Shown: positions 17,988-26,087, numbered from the stretch's first letter. The stretch: DNA of 64,000 nt from Streptomyces sp. NBC_00425 (GCF_036030735.1 NZ_CP107928.1:2914001-2978000); one strand, 5' to 3'. Numbers and translations are program-made. The notes: generated by a model not told the origin, from the sequence alone.

Positions 17988-18512
17988 TCAGGGCGCGGCT
18001 TCGATGGTGATCTCGTCGGCGGTGGCGAGCTGCTCGGCGCCGCCGTCGGCCATATGCCCGAGGGGGACCAGGCCGGCCGCGTAGGGGGCATCGCGGTAGT
18101 AGGTGGCGAGCTGGTTCCAGGGCGCGTAGTACGCCAGGTCACCGACCTCTTGGTCGGCGCCTTCCGGGGCGCCGGAGGTGGACAGCTTTCGCGGCAGGTC
18201 GGCGATCTTCTCGGCCTGGTTGAAGTCGCGCAGGGACAGGGTGAGGGGCAGCTGGGCGGCGAAGTCGCGGGCGGTGGGGCTGTCGTTCAGGGTGGCGGCG
18301 ACGTGGTGGCCGTTGAGCGTGAGCCGGATGTTCATGGCGGTTGTCCTGCCGGGTGAGGTGGTGGCGGCCGCAGCTGTCGAAACCTGCGGCGACGCGGGCT
18401 CGGAAGGAGAGGAGGAGGAAGAGGAGGAATCGTTGGAGCAGGCGGTCGCGACCAGCAGCAGGGCGGCGGCCGGGACCACACGCGCGAGAGCGCGACGGGG
18501 TGCCGGGTTCAC
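17988..18512 (-). CDS. Lipoprotein with cyclophilin-like fold domain
   Basis: 174 residues from GTG 18512. The N-terminus is a lipoprotein signal (LLLVATACS lipobox, cysteine near residue 25) followed by a serine-rich linker. The rest (MNIRLTLNGHHVAATLNDSPTARDFAAQLPL to GHMADGGAEQ) matches the cyclophilin-like fold family (DUF/PF18050-type), often encoded beside SDR and alcohol dehydrogenase genes; YYAPWNQLATYY is typical. It is probably membrane-anchored outside the cell. Biochemical function of the family is unknown to me. It follows the SDR gene at 18527 by 14 bp. Confidence 0.82.
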   Translation of the reverse strand: MNPAPRRALARVVPAAALLLVATACSNDSSSSSSSPSEPASPQVSTAAAATTSPGRTTAMNIRLTLNGHHVAATLNDSPTARDFAAQLPLTLSLRDFNQAEKIADLPRKLSTSGAPEGADQEVGDLAYYAPWNQLATYYRDAPYAAGLVPLGHMADGGAEQLATADEITIEAAP

Positions 18513-18526
18513 GGGTCGTCCTGTGG

Positions 18527-19192
18527 CTAGTCGGGCAGGGGCTCGGAGTAGTGGCGGAAGCCGTCCCGCTGCTGGTGGATGTCGTACAGCCGCTGTGCCA
18601 GGGCGTCGGGGCTGCTGTGCTCGGCGTCGGGCCGGATGGCGCCCGGGATGATCAGCTGGGCGGCGTGGATGTTCTCCGGGGCGAGCGTGTCGTGCAGCAT
18701 GCGGGCGTAGGCGCTTTCGGCGGCGAAGGCGATCGAGGTGCCGGCGACCTTCGGGTTGGGGCGTACGGCGCTGGAGCCGTTGACGAACAGCAGGGCGCCA
18801 CGGCCGAGTTCGCGCATGCCGGGCAGGACGGCGTTCACGGCGGCGACGGGGCCCTTTACGGAGAAGGCGAGCGGCGCGTCCAGGTCGTCGGCACCGGTGT
18901 CGAGGACCGGCTTCATGAAGTCGGCGCGCGGCACCGGGCTGTACTGGAGGATCTCGATGAGGCCAAGGTCCTTGGCGGCCGCGTACAGGGCCGCGTCCAG
19001 TGACTCGATGTCGAGGACGTCGGCGGGGAAACCGCGCGCCTGAATACCCTCACGGGCCAGCTCAGCGGTCATCTCCTCCAAACGCTCGGCGTTGCGGGCG
19101 ATGAGGGCGACGGTGTGGCCGGCGCTTCCGAAGCGGCGGGCGGTGGCCAGCCCGAGTCCCGGGCCGGCGCCGATGAGAGCGAAGGTCGTCAT
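18527..19192 (-). CDS. Short SDR-like NAD(P)-binding protein
   Basis: 221 residues from ATG 19192. The nucleotide-binding loop is ALIGAGPGLGLATARRFG, and LIARNAERLEEMTAEL follows as in SDRs. The YxxxK motif is not intact: the expected region reads ESAYARMLHDTLAP, with a tyrosine but no lysine four residues on. It belongs to the shorter SDR-like group found in such clusters and may be a reductase using other residues or a non-catalytic member. It precedes the lipoprotein gene by 14 bp, so they are co-transcribed. Confidence 0.82.
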   Translation of the reverse strand: MTTFALIGAGPGLGLATARRFGSAGHTVALIARNAERLEEMTAELAREGIQARGFPADVLDIESLDAALYAAAKDLGLIEILQYSPVPRADFMKPVLDTGADDLDAPLAFSVKGPVAAVNAVLPGMRELGRGALLFVNGSSAVRPNPKVAGTSIAFAAESAYARMLHDTLAPENIHAAQLIIPGAIRPDAEHSSPDALAQRLYDIHQQRDGFRHYSEPLPD

Positions 19193-19351
19193 GAGGTTCG
19201 TCCTTCCTTGTGTGAGGCGGTGGCTCCCGCCCGCATTCGCGCTACCGTGATGCGGGCCCGACGGTGTGGATGCTGGGCGGGAGGGGGCCGAGGCAGGGAC
19301 GATGTGCGCCCCGCGCCGTCCGGTGCGGCCGTACGCGAGGGCGGCGTGCGA

Positions 19352-20305
19352 TCAGGCCAGGTTCTTGCTGAAGAACTCCTCCAGCTGGTCGAACGGGATC
19401 AGGTCCGTCCTGTCGTACAGATCGACGTGGCCGGCGTTCGGGACGGCGTAGAACTCCTTGGGCTCGGCCGCGAGTTCGTAGGCGTCCTCGCTGAAGTACC
19501 GCGAGTGGGCGTTCTCGCCGACGACGAACAGGATGGGTCGCGGCGAGATCCACTCGATCTTCGACAGCAGCGGAAAGTTCATCAACGACATGCCGCTCGT
19601 CAGCGTGAACTGGGTGATGGAGTTCGGGTGGTAGCCCCGGGGAGTGGAGTAGAACTCGCCGAACTCACGGCCGACCGGGTTGGTGTTCTCGTCGAATCCG
19701 ATGGGCGCGCCGCGCGGGGTCAGGGCGGGGGCGTTGGCCTCGAAGTCCGCGTACCGCTGCTCGGCGATGGCGTCGAGCATGGCGCCTCGCTCCTCCGCGG
19801 TGAGAGAGCCCTGCCGGCCCTCTGAGGCGATGCGGGCGATGTCGTACATGACGACCGTGGCGACCGCCTTGATGCGCCGGTCGACCTGGGCCGCGCTGAG
19901 CGCGAAGCCGCCGCTGCCGCACATGCCGACGACGCCGATACGGTCCCGGTTCACGAAGTCACGGGTGCCCAGGTAGTCGACGGCCGCATGGAAGTCCTCG
20001 GTGAAGACGTCGGCGGAGGAGACGTGTCGCGGGTCGCCGCCGCTGTAGCCGTTGTAGGAGGGGTCGAAGGCGAGGGCCACGAATCCGCGCCGGGCCAGGT
20101 TCTGGGCGTAGATGCCCGGGCCCTGCTCCTTCACGCCGCCGTACGGCGCGCCGACGATGATCGCGGGGTGTTCCTGCGAGGCGTCGAAGTCCTTCGGCTG
20201 GTAGAGGTCCGCGGAGATGGTGATCCCGTACCTGTTCTCGTACGACACCGGCTTGCGGGTGACGTTCTCGTCCAAGTCGAAGATGTAGTTGTCTGCTCCA
20301 GGCAT
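19352..20305 (-). CDS. Alpha/beta hydrolase (dienelactone hydrolase-like)
   Basis: 317 residues from ATG 20305. The N-terminus (NYIFDLDENVTRKPVSYENRYGITISADLYQP) and AIIVGAPYGGVKEQGPGIYAQNLARRG are characteristic of the alpha/beta hydrolase group that includes the YcjY/Aes-like proteins. The nucleophile elbow is altered to V-G-M-C-G-S-G-G, so a cysteine sits where serine is usual, as in dienelactone hydrolases. The late histidine is in VPNAGHVDLYDR. It probably hydrolyses a small ester or lactone. Neighbours are a zinc alcohol dehydrogenase and SDRs. Confidence 0.88.
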   Translation of the reverse strand: MPGADNYIFDLDENVTRKPVSYENRYGITISADLYQPKDFDASQEHPAIIVGAPYGGVKEQGPGIYAQNLARRGFVALAFDPSYNGYSGGDPRHVSSADVFTEDFHAAVDYLGTRDFVNRDRIGVVGMCGSGGFALSAAQVDRRIKAVATVVMYDIARIASEGRQGSLTAEERGAMLDAIAEQRYADFEANAPALTPRGAPIGFDENTNPVGREFGEFYSTPRGYHPNSITQFTLTSGMSLMNFPLLSKIEWISPRPILFVVGENAHSRYFSEDAYELAAEPKEFYAVPNAGHVDLYDRTDLIPFDQLEEFFSKNLA

Positions 20306-20360
20306 TCTTGTCTCACTTCTGTGGCGCTTGACAGGGGCAGCCGGTCAGGGGGGGTGGGGG

Positions 20361-21377
20361 TCAGGGCTTGAGGAGCGCCTTGATGGCGCGGCGCTCGTCC
20401 ATGGCCTTGTAGCCCTCGGCGACCTGGTCCAGGGGCAGGGTGAGGTCGAAGACCTTGCCCGGGTTGATCCGGCCGGACAGGACGCGGTCGATCAGGTCGG
20501 GCAGGTAACGGCGGACCGGGGCGGGGCCGCCGCGCAGGCCGACGTGGGAGAAGAACAGCTCCTCGCCGTCAACCGACACGTCGTGCGGGACACCGACGAA
20601 GCCGACGTTGCCGCCGGGCCGGGTGGAGTGCAGGGCCTGCCGCATGGACTCGGCGGTGCCCACGCACTCCAGCACGGAGTCCGCGCCGATGCCGCCGGTG
20701 AGGTCCTTGACGCGGGCGATGCCTGCGTCGCCGCGTTCGCTGACGATGTCGGTGGCGCCGAACTCCAGGGCGAGCCTCTGGCGGGACTCGTGCCGGCTCA
20801 TGGCGATGATCCGCTCGGCGCCGAGTTCCTTGGCGGCGATGACGCCGCACAGGCCGACCGCTCCGTCACCGACGACCACGGCCGTCGAGCCGGGCTTCAC
20901 CTCGGCGGCGAGGGCGGCGTACCAGCCGGTGCCCAGCACGTCGGACACGGCGAGCAGGCTCGGCACGAACTCGGCGTCCGGGTGCTCGTCGGTGGCGACG
21001 AGGGTGCCGTGAGCGTTGGGGATGCGCACGTAGTCGGCCTGGCAGGTGCTCATGAACTCGCGGTGCAGACAGGACGACTGCCAGCCGTTACGGCAGTTCA
21101 CGCAGGTGTTGTCCGAGGTGGCGAAGGAGCCGACCACGAACTGGCCCGGCTTGACGTTGGCGACCTCGCTGCCGACCTCCTCGACGATGCCCACGTACTC
21201 GTGCCCCATCGGGTGCGGGTCGCCGATGGGTTCCGCACCGCGGTAGGGCCACAGGTCCGAGCCGCACACACAGGTGGCGACCGTGCGAATGATCGCGTCG
21301 GTCGGGTTGATGATCTTCGGGTCGTCGAGGTTCTCGAAGCGCACGTCGCCGGGGGCGTAGATGACTGCTCCGCGCAT
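20361..21377 (-). CDS. Zinc-dependent alcohol dehydrogenase (MDR family)
   Basis: 338 residues from ATG 21377. Catalytic zinc ligands are in CVCGSDLWPYRG and GHEYVGIVEEVG (the GHE motif). The structural zinc loop appears as CVNCRNGWQSSC, and the NAD(P)-binding loop as VVGDGAVGLCGVIAAKELG. It should oxidise an alcohol or reduce an aldehyde. First gene of the leftward group and divergent from the XRE regulator at 21550, with a 172 bp shared promoter region containing the direct repeats at 21487-21513. Regulation by that XRE protein is likely from context. Confidence 0.93.
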   Translation of the reverse strand: MRGAVIYAPGDVRFENLDDPKIINPTDAIIRTVATCVCGSDLWPYRGAEPIGDPHPMGHEYVGIVEEVGSEVANVKPGQFVVGSFATSDNTCVNCRNGWQSSCLHREFMSTCQADYVRIPNAHGTLVATDEHPDAEFVPSLLAVSDVLGTGWYAALAAEVKPGSTAVVVGDGAVGLCGVIAAKELGAERIIAMSRHESRQRLALEFGATDIVSERGDAGIARVKDLTGGIGADSVLECVGTAESMRQALHSTRPGGNVGFVGVPHDVSVDGEELFFSHVGLRGGPAPVRRYLPDLIDRVLSGRINPGKVFDLTLPLDQVAEGYKAMDERRAIKALLKP

Positions 21378-21486
21378 GGGGTGCTTCCTTCGGTGCGGGG
21401 ATCGGTGAGCGCGCAGCCGGTGATCTCGATCGGCTGCTGGCTATCGAGCCTCACACGCGAGAACAAGCACGAAAAGCGGAGAAATT

Positions 21487-21513
21487 CATCCTGGGAGGGG
21501 AACATCCTGGGAG
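21487..21513. promoter_or_regulatory. Direct repeat catcctgggag x2 in the divergent ADH/XRE promoter
   Basis: An 11 bp repeat (catcctgggag) occurs at 21487-21497 and 21503-21513, a 16 bp period, followed by a tccccccttt tract at 21521-21530. It lies in the 172 bp between the zinc alcohol dehydrogenase and the XRE regulator. It is a candidate site for the regulator. Confidence 0.45.
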
Positions 21514-21549
21514 TAAATTGTCCCCCCTTTCCCGGGTGGGATCGGTGTC

Positions 21550-22431
21550 ATGCTGGGAAGCATGACCGCCAACGTCCCCCTCAATGAGCTGGGAGAATTC
21601 CTCAAGAAGCGCCGCTCCGAGCTGAGCCCGCGCACGGTCGGACTGCCCGAAACCGGCAAGCCCCGCCGGGTGGCCGGGCTGCGCCGCGAGGAGGTCGCCC
21701 AGCTCGCCAGCATCAGCACCGACTACTACACCAGACTCGAACAGGGCCGCATGCAGGCATCGGCGCCCGTGCTGGATGTCCTCGCCCGGGTGCTCCATCT
21801 GGATGACGACGAGCGCGGCTACCTCTTCCAGCTCGCGGGCAAGACCACCACCCGCGCCCGGCGCCGAGGCCGGCAGAAGGTCCAGCCGCAGCTCCAGCGT
21901 GTCCTGGACGACCTCACCGCCACCCCGGCCATCGTGCAGGGCCGGCGCGGCGACATCCTGGCCTGGAACGCGCTGGCCGCCGCTCTGGTCACCGACTTCT
22001 CCCGCGTCCCGGAAAAGCACCGCAACTACCCGCGGATCATCTTCACCACTCCCGCGATGCGCACCCTGTACGCCGACTGGAAGACCTCCGCGCAGATCGC
22101 CGTTGCCCAGCTGCGGATGGAAGCCGCGAAGTATCCCGAGGACCCCCGCCTGATCGAACTGGTCGGTGAACTATCCCTGCGCGACAAGGAGTTCGCCCGG
22201 TGGTGGGGCGAACACCACGTCGCCGCCCGCACCGTCGGCACGAAGACCCTCAACCATCCGGTCGTCGGCGAACTCGTCCTGGACTGGGACACCCTCACCG
22301 CCAACACCGACCCCGACCAGCACCTCACCGTCTGGACCGCCGCCCCGGGCTCCCCCACCCACGAACGACTGCGCATCCTCGCTTCCTGGGCCGCCGACCA
22401 GGACCTGCCGGCCTCCTCCCCCCTCAGCTGA
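21550..22431 (+). CDS. XRE-family regulator with MmyB-like ligand-binding domain
   Basis: 293 residues from ATG 21550 (an alternative ATG at 21562 gives MTANVPLNE, the more usual N-terminus, but has a poorer ribosome-binding site). Residues 10-85 are the helix-turn-helix (GEFLKKRRSELSP, then VAGLRREEVAQLASISTDYYTRLEQGR). The remainder is the MmyB-type domain (DILAWNALAAALVTDF, RNYPRIIFTTPAMR, EFARWWGEHHVAA), thought to bind a fatty acid-like ligand. Such regulators are usually divergent from oxidoreductase genes, as here, and repress or activate them. A duplicated remnant of its own 3' end lies 135 bp downstream. Confidence 0.92.
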   Translation: MLGSMTANVPLNELGEFLKKRRSELSPRTVGLPETGKPRRVAGLRREEVAQLASISTDYYTRLEQGRMQASAPVLDVLARVLHLDDDERGYLFQLAGKTTTRARRRGRQKVQPQLQRVLDDLTATPAIVQGRRGDILAWNALAAALVTDFSRVPEKHRNYPRIIFTTPAMRTLYADWKTSAQIAVAQLRMEAAKYPEDPRLIELVGELSLRDKEFARWWGEHHVAARTVGTKTLNHPVVGELVLDWDTLTANTDPDQHLTVWTAAPGSPTHERLRILASWAADQDLPASSPLS

Positions 22432-22583
22432 CCGCGACCGGCCGCCGCCGTAGGAGCAGCCGGCGGATCGTGCCGGTCGCGTGGCACAGAGGGAGGCCCG
22501 TGCCTGGCCTGGCCCCCGGGGACGCGACGCCGACCAATACCTGCCGGTCGCCTCCCCTCACCAGCTGACGGCGACGGGCCGCC
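22404..22583. repeat. Duplicated 3' end of the XRE gene
   Basis: The last about 28 bp of the XRE gene plus following sequence (22404-22447, cctgccggcctcctccc onward through cagctgaccgcgaccggcc) recurs, slightly diverged, at 22540-22583 (cctgccggtcgcctccc onward through cagctgacggcgacgggcc). It may be the tail of a deleted paralogue or a local duplication. The interval between has no gene. Confidence 0.5.
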
Positions 22584-22725
22584 CCCCGGAGGCGGCCGGT
22601 GGAGTCCTGTGGCAGGCGGAGCCACCCCCGACGAGGACAGGGTCGGCCGTCCCGACGCGGGACAGAGCAGTCGCAGGCGAGCAGGTCGGGCGAGCCACGC
22701 CCGGCCAGACCAGCTGACCGTCCAC

Positions 22726-22933
22726 CTGACGCTCCGTCGGAAGCAGCGTCAAATGAGCGTCGAGACGGTTTCCCGTTATGCCCTACAGAGTGTGGGGAAC
22801 GCTTGCATCATCTCCCGAGACGCCCACGAAGTCACAGATGTCGGCTTGAACGGATCCCAGAAAAGTCCTGGTCAGAGCCGGTTTCTCGGCTCATCGTCCT
22901 TCATGCAGACGCCCAGAGCGTCACAGGGAGACG
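22726..22933. repeat. Composite attachment-like repeat, copy 3 (core missing)
   Basis: The left arm acgctccgtcggaag with paired motifs CAGCGTCA-aat-GAGCGTCG (22744-22762) matches copies 2 and 4. The right arm begins gatgtcggcttgaacgg (22837 onward), has CAGAG (ending 22876), 38 bp, then GAGCGTCAcag (22915 onward). The 32 bp core and the about 100 bp left of it are absent or unrecognisable. This copy therefore looks like a former junction inactivated by deletion. Confidence 0.7.
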
Positions 22934-23220
22934 CTGCCCGGGCCCTGGCCGACGACCTCCGCACACAGATTGACGACCTGCGGACCCGGTTGGGGGAGGC
23001 CGAGATGCACCTGGAGCACCTCACGATCACCCGCAAGACCGTCACCGGCCTCGCCGACCGACTAACGGCCGTCGCGCCGGACCTGCCAGAGCACCCGGAC
23101 TACCCCCGCATCCTCGCCGCCTTCAACCACGCGTCCGGGCCGCTACGGGCCAAGGACGTCTGCGAAGCCCTCGGCCACGAACTGCTGTCCAAGAACGTCG
23201 AAGGCACCCGCGCCACATCA
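22930..23220 (+). pseudogene. Coiled-coil plus winged-helix-like protein, truncated at both ends
   Basis: One open frame encodes a coiled coil (ARALADDLRTQIDDLRTRLGEAEMHLEHL) followed by LPEHPDYPRILAAFNHASGPLRAKDVCEALGHELL, the beginning of a winged-helix segment. I recall this arrangement from hypothetical proteins associated with mobile elements in Streptomyces, where a further 30-40 residues complete the wing. Here the sequence leaves the family pattern after EGTRA (about 23215). The only in-frame ATG (22903) lies inside the repeat arm, so the natural start is probably lost. A related truncated gene is at 39552-39858. Confidence 0.6.
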
Positions 23221-23353
23221 CCCTACGACCCACCCACTGAGGGAGTACGACCACAGGGCGATACGGCAGGCGATGATGCTGCCAGCCTCGGCGGCGGGAA
23301 CCAGGCGCCGGTAAGCGCCCCGAGCGGCAGGCCGACCAACCGCTCGTTCTGCA

Positions 23354-23530
23354 TCAGAGGGTGAGAAGCCAGAGGCTGAGTCCGACGAATGCGACCCCAC
23401 TGACGCCGAAGGCAATAGCGAGTTTCGGGTTACGCAGCCGGGGTGTGTCGAGGCTTGCGAGGACGCCGAAGAAGCAGAAACCGGCGATAAGGAGTGCCCC
23501 GCATGCCATGAGGAAGTACTTCATCTCCAT
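23354..23530 (-). CDS. Small two-helix membrane protein
   Basis: 58 residues from ATG 23530. Helix 1 is KYFLMACGALLIAGFCFFGV and helix 2 is KLAIAFGVSGVAFVGLSLWL, with a short charged loop (LDTPRLRNP). GGGGGCA precedes the ATG at a short distance. IS-derived sequence begins within about 15 bp upstream, so its original promoter is probably lost. The protein has no assigned function and may be unexpressed. Confidence 0.5.
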   Translation of the reverse strand: MEMKYFLMACGALLIAGFCFFGVLASLDTPRLRNPKLAIAFGVSGVAFVGLSLWLLTL

Positions 23531-23544
23531 TGCCCCCGTGTTTG

Positions 23545-23745
23545 GTGTGTTCGTGGACGCTACGGCTTCCGCAGCCGCCAGACAGCGGTGGCCCAGCGAC
23601 GTATTCAACGCACTCCTCTACATCAACCGCACCGGAATCCCCTGGAAATACCTCCCGCACGACTTCCCCAACCACGGCAGCGTCTACGCCTACTACGCCG
23701 CCTGGCGCGACGAGTCGGGAAGATGGTCGGATTCGGCGAGGGCCT
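23545..23745 (+). pseudogene. IS5-family transposase, N-terminal fragment
   Basis: Residues DVFNALLYINRTGIPWKYLP and FPNHGSVYAYYAAWRDES match the N-terminal DUF4096-type domain of IS5-family transposases in Streptomyces. The fragment covers about 60 residues, lacks the catalytic DDE part and ends at about 23745. It is one of several IS scraps in this module. Confidence 0.8.
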
Positions 23746-23938
23746 GACCAATCACCTCCCCGGCCGCGACGCGTTGGGGCGGGGTCATCTCATCGACAGC
23801 CGAGAGGACCTGCCGGGCCAGGGCGGTTCCTTCGCCCGCCAGGGAATGCAGCACCTCGGCCTTGATGTTGGCGGGTCGCCACGGCCCCAACAGGAGTTCG
23901 ACCCGGCGGCCGCGCTGCCCGTTCTCATGTCCGCAGGC

Positions 23939-23962
23939 GATCCCTGGACTCATTCAGGGATC
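23939..23962 (-). terminator. Hairpin downstream of the MerR gene
   Basis: GATCCCTG, an 8 nt loop, and CAGGGATC form a perfect 8 bp stem 23 bp after the MerR stop codon at 23985 (minus strand). It is probably its terminator. Confidence 0.5.
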
Positions 23963-23984
23963 CGGGGCGTGCCCACTGCGGTGA

Positions 23985-24923
23985 CTATGCGTCACGGTCA
24001 TTTCGCAGGGCCTGGATGAGCCAGGGGTACACCGGGATCAGGTTCGGTACTACCTGCCAGCCGTTGACGATCCACACCAGCCGCCAGTACCGGTCCACCC
24101 TGGGATCGTGCGCCTCTTCGAACTGCTGGACCATCCAGTCCCGGAATTCTGTGTCAGGGGTGCGCGCGAACACCTCGGCGAAGCGGTGCACAAGGTCGTC
24201 GATGACGGGTGCGCCCCTGTCGCTGAGCGGATCGATGCCCGACTCCATGGCCTCGGCCACCTTCTGACGGGTGAATTCCATCAGTTCCTCGCCGGCATCG
24301 CATTCGATGTCGAGCGGGCGCCCGGCGGCCTGACGTACGGCCGTCCGGCGCATCCGGGCACGGAAATCCTCGTCGCCGACCAGCTCGGCGAGCTCCACCC
24401 ACGCGGCGACCTGCTCGCTGGTCGGATCATCGGGGAGGTCGGGAGTGGCAGCGCGAACCATGGCCACCGCGGTCGGGTCGGCATCCACTGTGCCGAAGGT
24501 GCCATCCACGAAAGCGTCGATCAAACGTCGGCGTTCCTCGCCGGACAACTGTGTGAGCCTGTGCATGAGTGTGGTCTCCTCAGGACTGGACCCGCGTCTG
24601 GCTACGACTCGCAGAACGCTCCGACGCAGTTGCAGCACCCGGATCTGGACGTCTATGGCGTCGGCGTGCGCCGCGGCGACTTCCGTCACCGAGAGCTCGC
24701 GGTCCAGTACCCGTTGAATAGTGGCCAGGTCCATGCCCAGCTCGCGCAGTGTGCGAAGGAGTTTCAGACGAAGCAGTGCGTCGAGGTCGTAGAGCCGATA
24801 GCCGGCGGGACTACGGGTGGTCGGCGCCACCACCCCCGAATCGGAGTAGAACCGGATAGTCCTCACAGACAAGCCGGTCCGTCGGGAAAGCTCCCCGATC
24901 GAGTAGAGGGTCGTAACGTCCAT
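23985..24923 (-). CDS. MerR-family transcriptional regulator
   Basis: 312 residues from ATG 24923. Residues 5-75 are a typical MerR helix-turn-helix (YSIGELSRRTGLSVRTIRFYSDSGVVAP, then AGYRLYDLDALLRLKLLRTLRELGMDLATIQRVL). The long helical C-terminal part (about 200 residues) has no familiar metal or drug-binding signature; a single cysteine lies in LDIECDAGEEL. A perfect 19 bp palindrome 15 bp upstream of the start is the expected operator form. No clear divergent target remains: the DNA to the right (24958-25140) carries no convincing gene and then an IS, so its regulon may have been lost. Confidence 0.9.
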   Translation of the reverse strand: MDVTTLYSIGELSRRTGLSVRTIRFYSDSGVVAPTTRSPAGYRLYDLDALLRLKLLRTLRELGMDLATIQRVLDRELSVTEVAAAHADAIDVQIRVLQLRRSVLRVVARRGSSPEETTLMHRLTQLSGEERRRLIDAFVDGTFGTVDADPTAVAMVRAATPDLPDDPTSEQVAAWVELAELVGDEDFRARMRRTAVRQAAGRPLDIECDAGEELMEFTRQKVAEAMESGIDPLSDRGAPVIDDLVHRFAEVFARTPDTEFRDWMVQQFEEAHDPRVDRYWRLVWIVNGWQVVPNLIPVYPWLIQALRNDRDA

Positions 24924-24937
24924 GCCCCCACTCTGCT

Positions 24938-24956
24938 GTCTCCAGTCACTGGAGAC
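24938..24956. promoter_or_regulatory. MerR operator: 19 bp perfect palindrome
   Basis: GTCTCCAGT-c-ACTGGAGAC is perfectly symmetrical and sits 15 bp upstream of the MerR ATG. Spacing and sequence resemble the spacer-embedded operators of MerR regulators that respond to stress. It may serve autoregulation. Confidence 0.7.
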
Positions 24957-25199
24957 TCAAGGCCATTGTTCCCGAGCAGGGCCCCGACCACGAGACGTCC
25001 TCCGAGTTGCTGAAGCATGCGTCGCGTGCTCTTCGCTGACCGCCAGGATGAAACGGGCACGCCTTGCACGTGCTGGGCGAGCGATGGCAGCGACATGCGA
25101 GACCGCTCGCTGACGGCCTACGGCTACCAGCCCTTGGACTCATTCATCTAGGGGCGTGTCCGACGGATCGCGCAACCGTTCCGGGTTCGGCTCGTTGGC

Positions 25200-26087
25200 A
25201 TGTCCATGAGGCGGGAGGATCTCACGAACGAGAAATGGGCCCGACTGAAGCCGCATTTGCCGAAGTCGGTTGAGCAGGGCGGCCGTTGGGCGAGCCACCG
25301 CAGGATCATCAAGGGAATCCTGTACCGGCAGCGCAAGGGGGGTGCCGTGGCTGGATCTTCCTGCGCGTTTCGGCTCGTGGAAGACCGTGTACGAGCGGCA
25401 CAGACACTGGTCGGCGGACGGCATCTGGGACAGGATCTTCGCGGCCGTCCTGGCCGACGCCGACGCGGAGGGCCGCATCGACTGGTCGATGGTGAGCGTG
25501 GACTTCACCTCCTGCCGGGCGCATCAACATGCCGCCGGAGCCGTAAGAAGGCCCCGCGAGTCCCCGGGAAAAGACGCACGCCCTGGCAGCGCCGCCCCGA
25601 CGAGGGGTTCGGACCCTCCCGGGGCGGCCTGACCAGCAAAATCCACCTCGCCAGGGAAGGTGGGCGACGACCACTCGCCTTTCTGATCACGCCGGGTCAG
25701 TGGGGGGATGTTCCACAGTTCGTCCCCGTCATGGAACGGATCTGGGTGGGCCGACTCGATGGCGGCCGACCCCGCACACGCCCCGACCGCCTCGGCGGAG
25801 ACAAGGCGTACTCCTCCCGCCACAACCGCCGCTACCTGCGCAGACGCCAGATCAAGCACACCATCCCCGAGCCGAAAGGCCAGCGGGCCAACCGCCAACG
25901 ACGCGGCAGCAAGGGCGGCCGCCCCACCGGCTTCGACAAGACGATCCATGAGCGCAGGAACGAAGTCGAGCGAACGATCAACGCGCTGAAGAACTCCCGG
26001 GCCGTCGCGACAAGATACGACGAGGGCGCCTACGTCTTCCACGGCACCGTAACCGTCGCCGCAATCCGACTCTGGCTCCGCGTCTGA
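25200..26087 (+). pseudogene. IS5-family transposase carrying two compensating frameshifts
   Basis: The frame from ATG 25200 is open to 26087 (295 codons), but only its ends read as transposase. The N-terminus (LTNEKWARLKPHLPKSVEQGGRW, IKGILYRQR) and C-terminus (GGLTSKIHLA, DKAYSSRHNRRYLR, ERRNEVERTINALKN) are in this frame. The middle (GVPWLDLPARFGSWKTVYERH through SVDFTSCRAHQHAAGA) is in another frame between about 25340 and 25545. An extra G in a six-G run (about 25336-25342) and a missing base near 25549 explain it. The first catalytic aspartate (SVDFT) lies in the shifted segment. It is inactive unless frameshifting occurs; a sequencing error is the alternative. Confidence 0.8.

Noticed and set aside
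23693..23953. Minus-strand frame of 86 codons overlapping the IS5 fragment
   Set aside because: No family match and it overlaps the MerR terminator hairpin; not supported as a gene.
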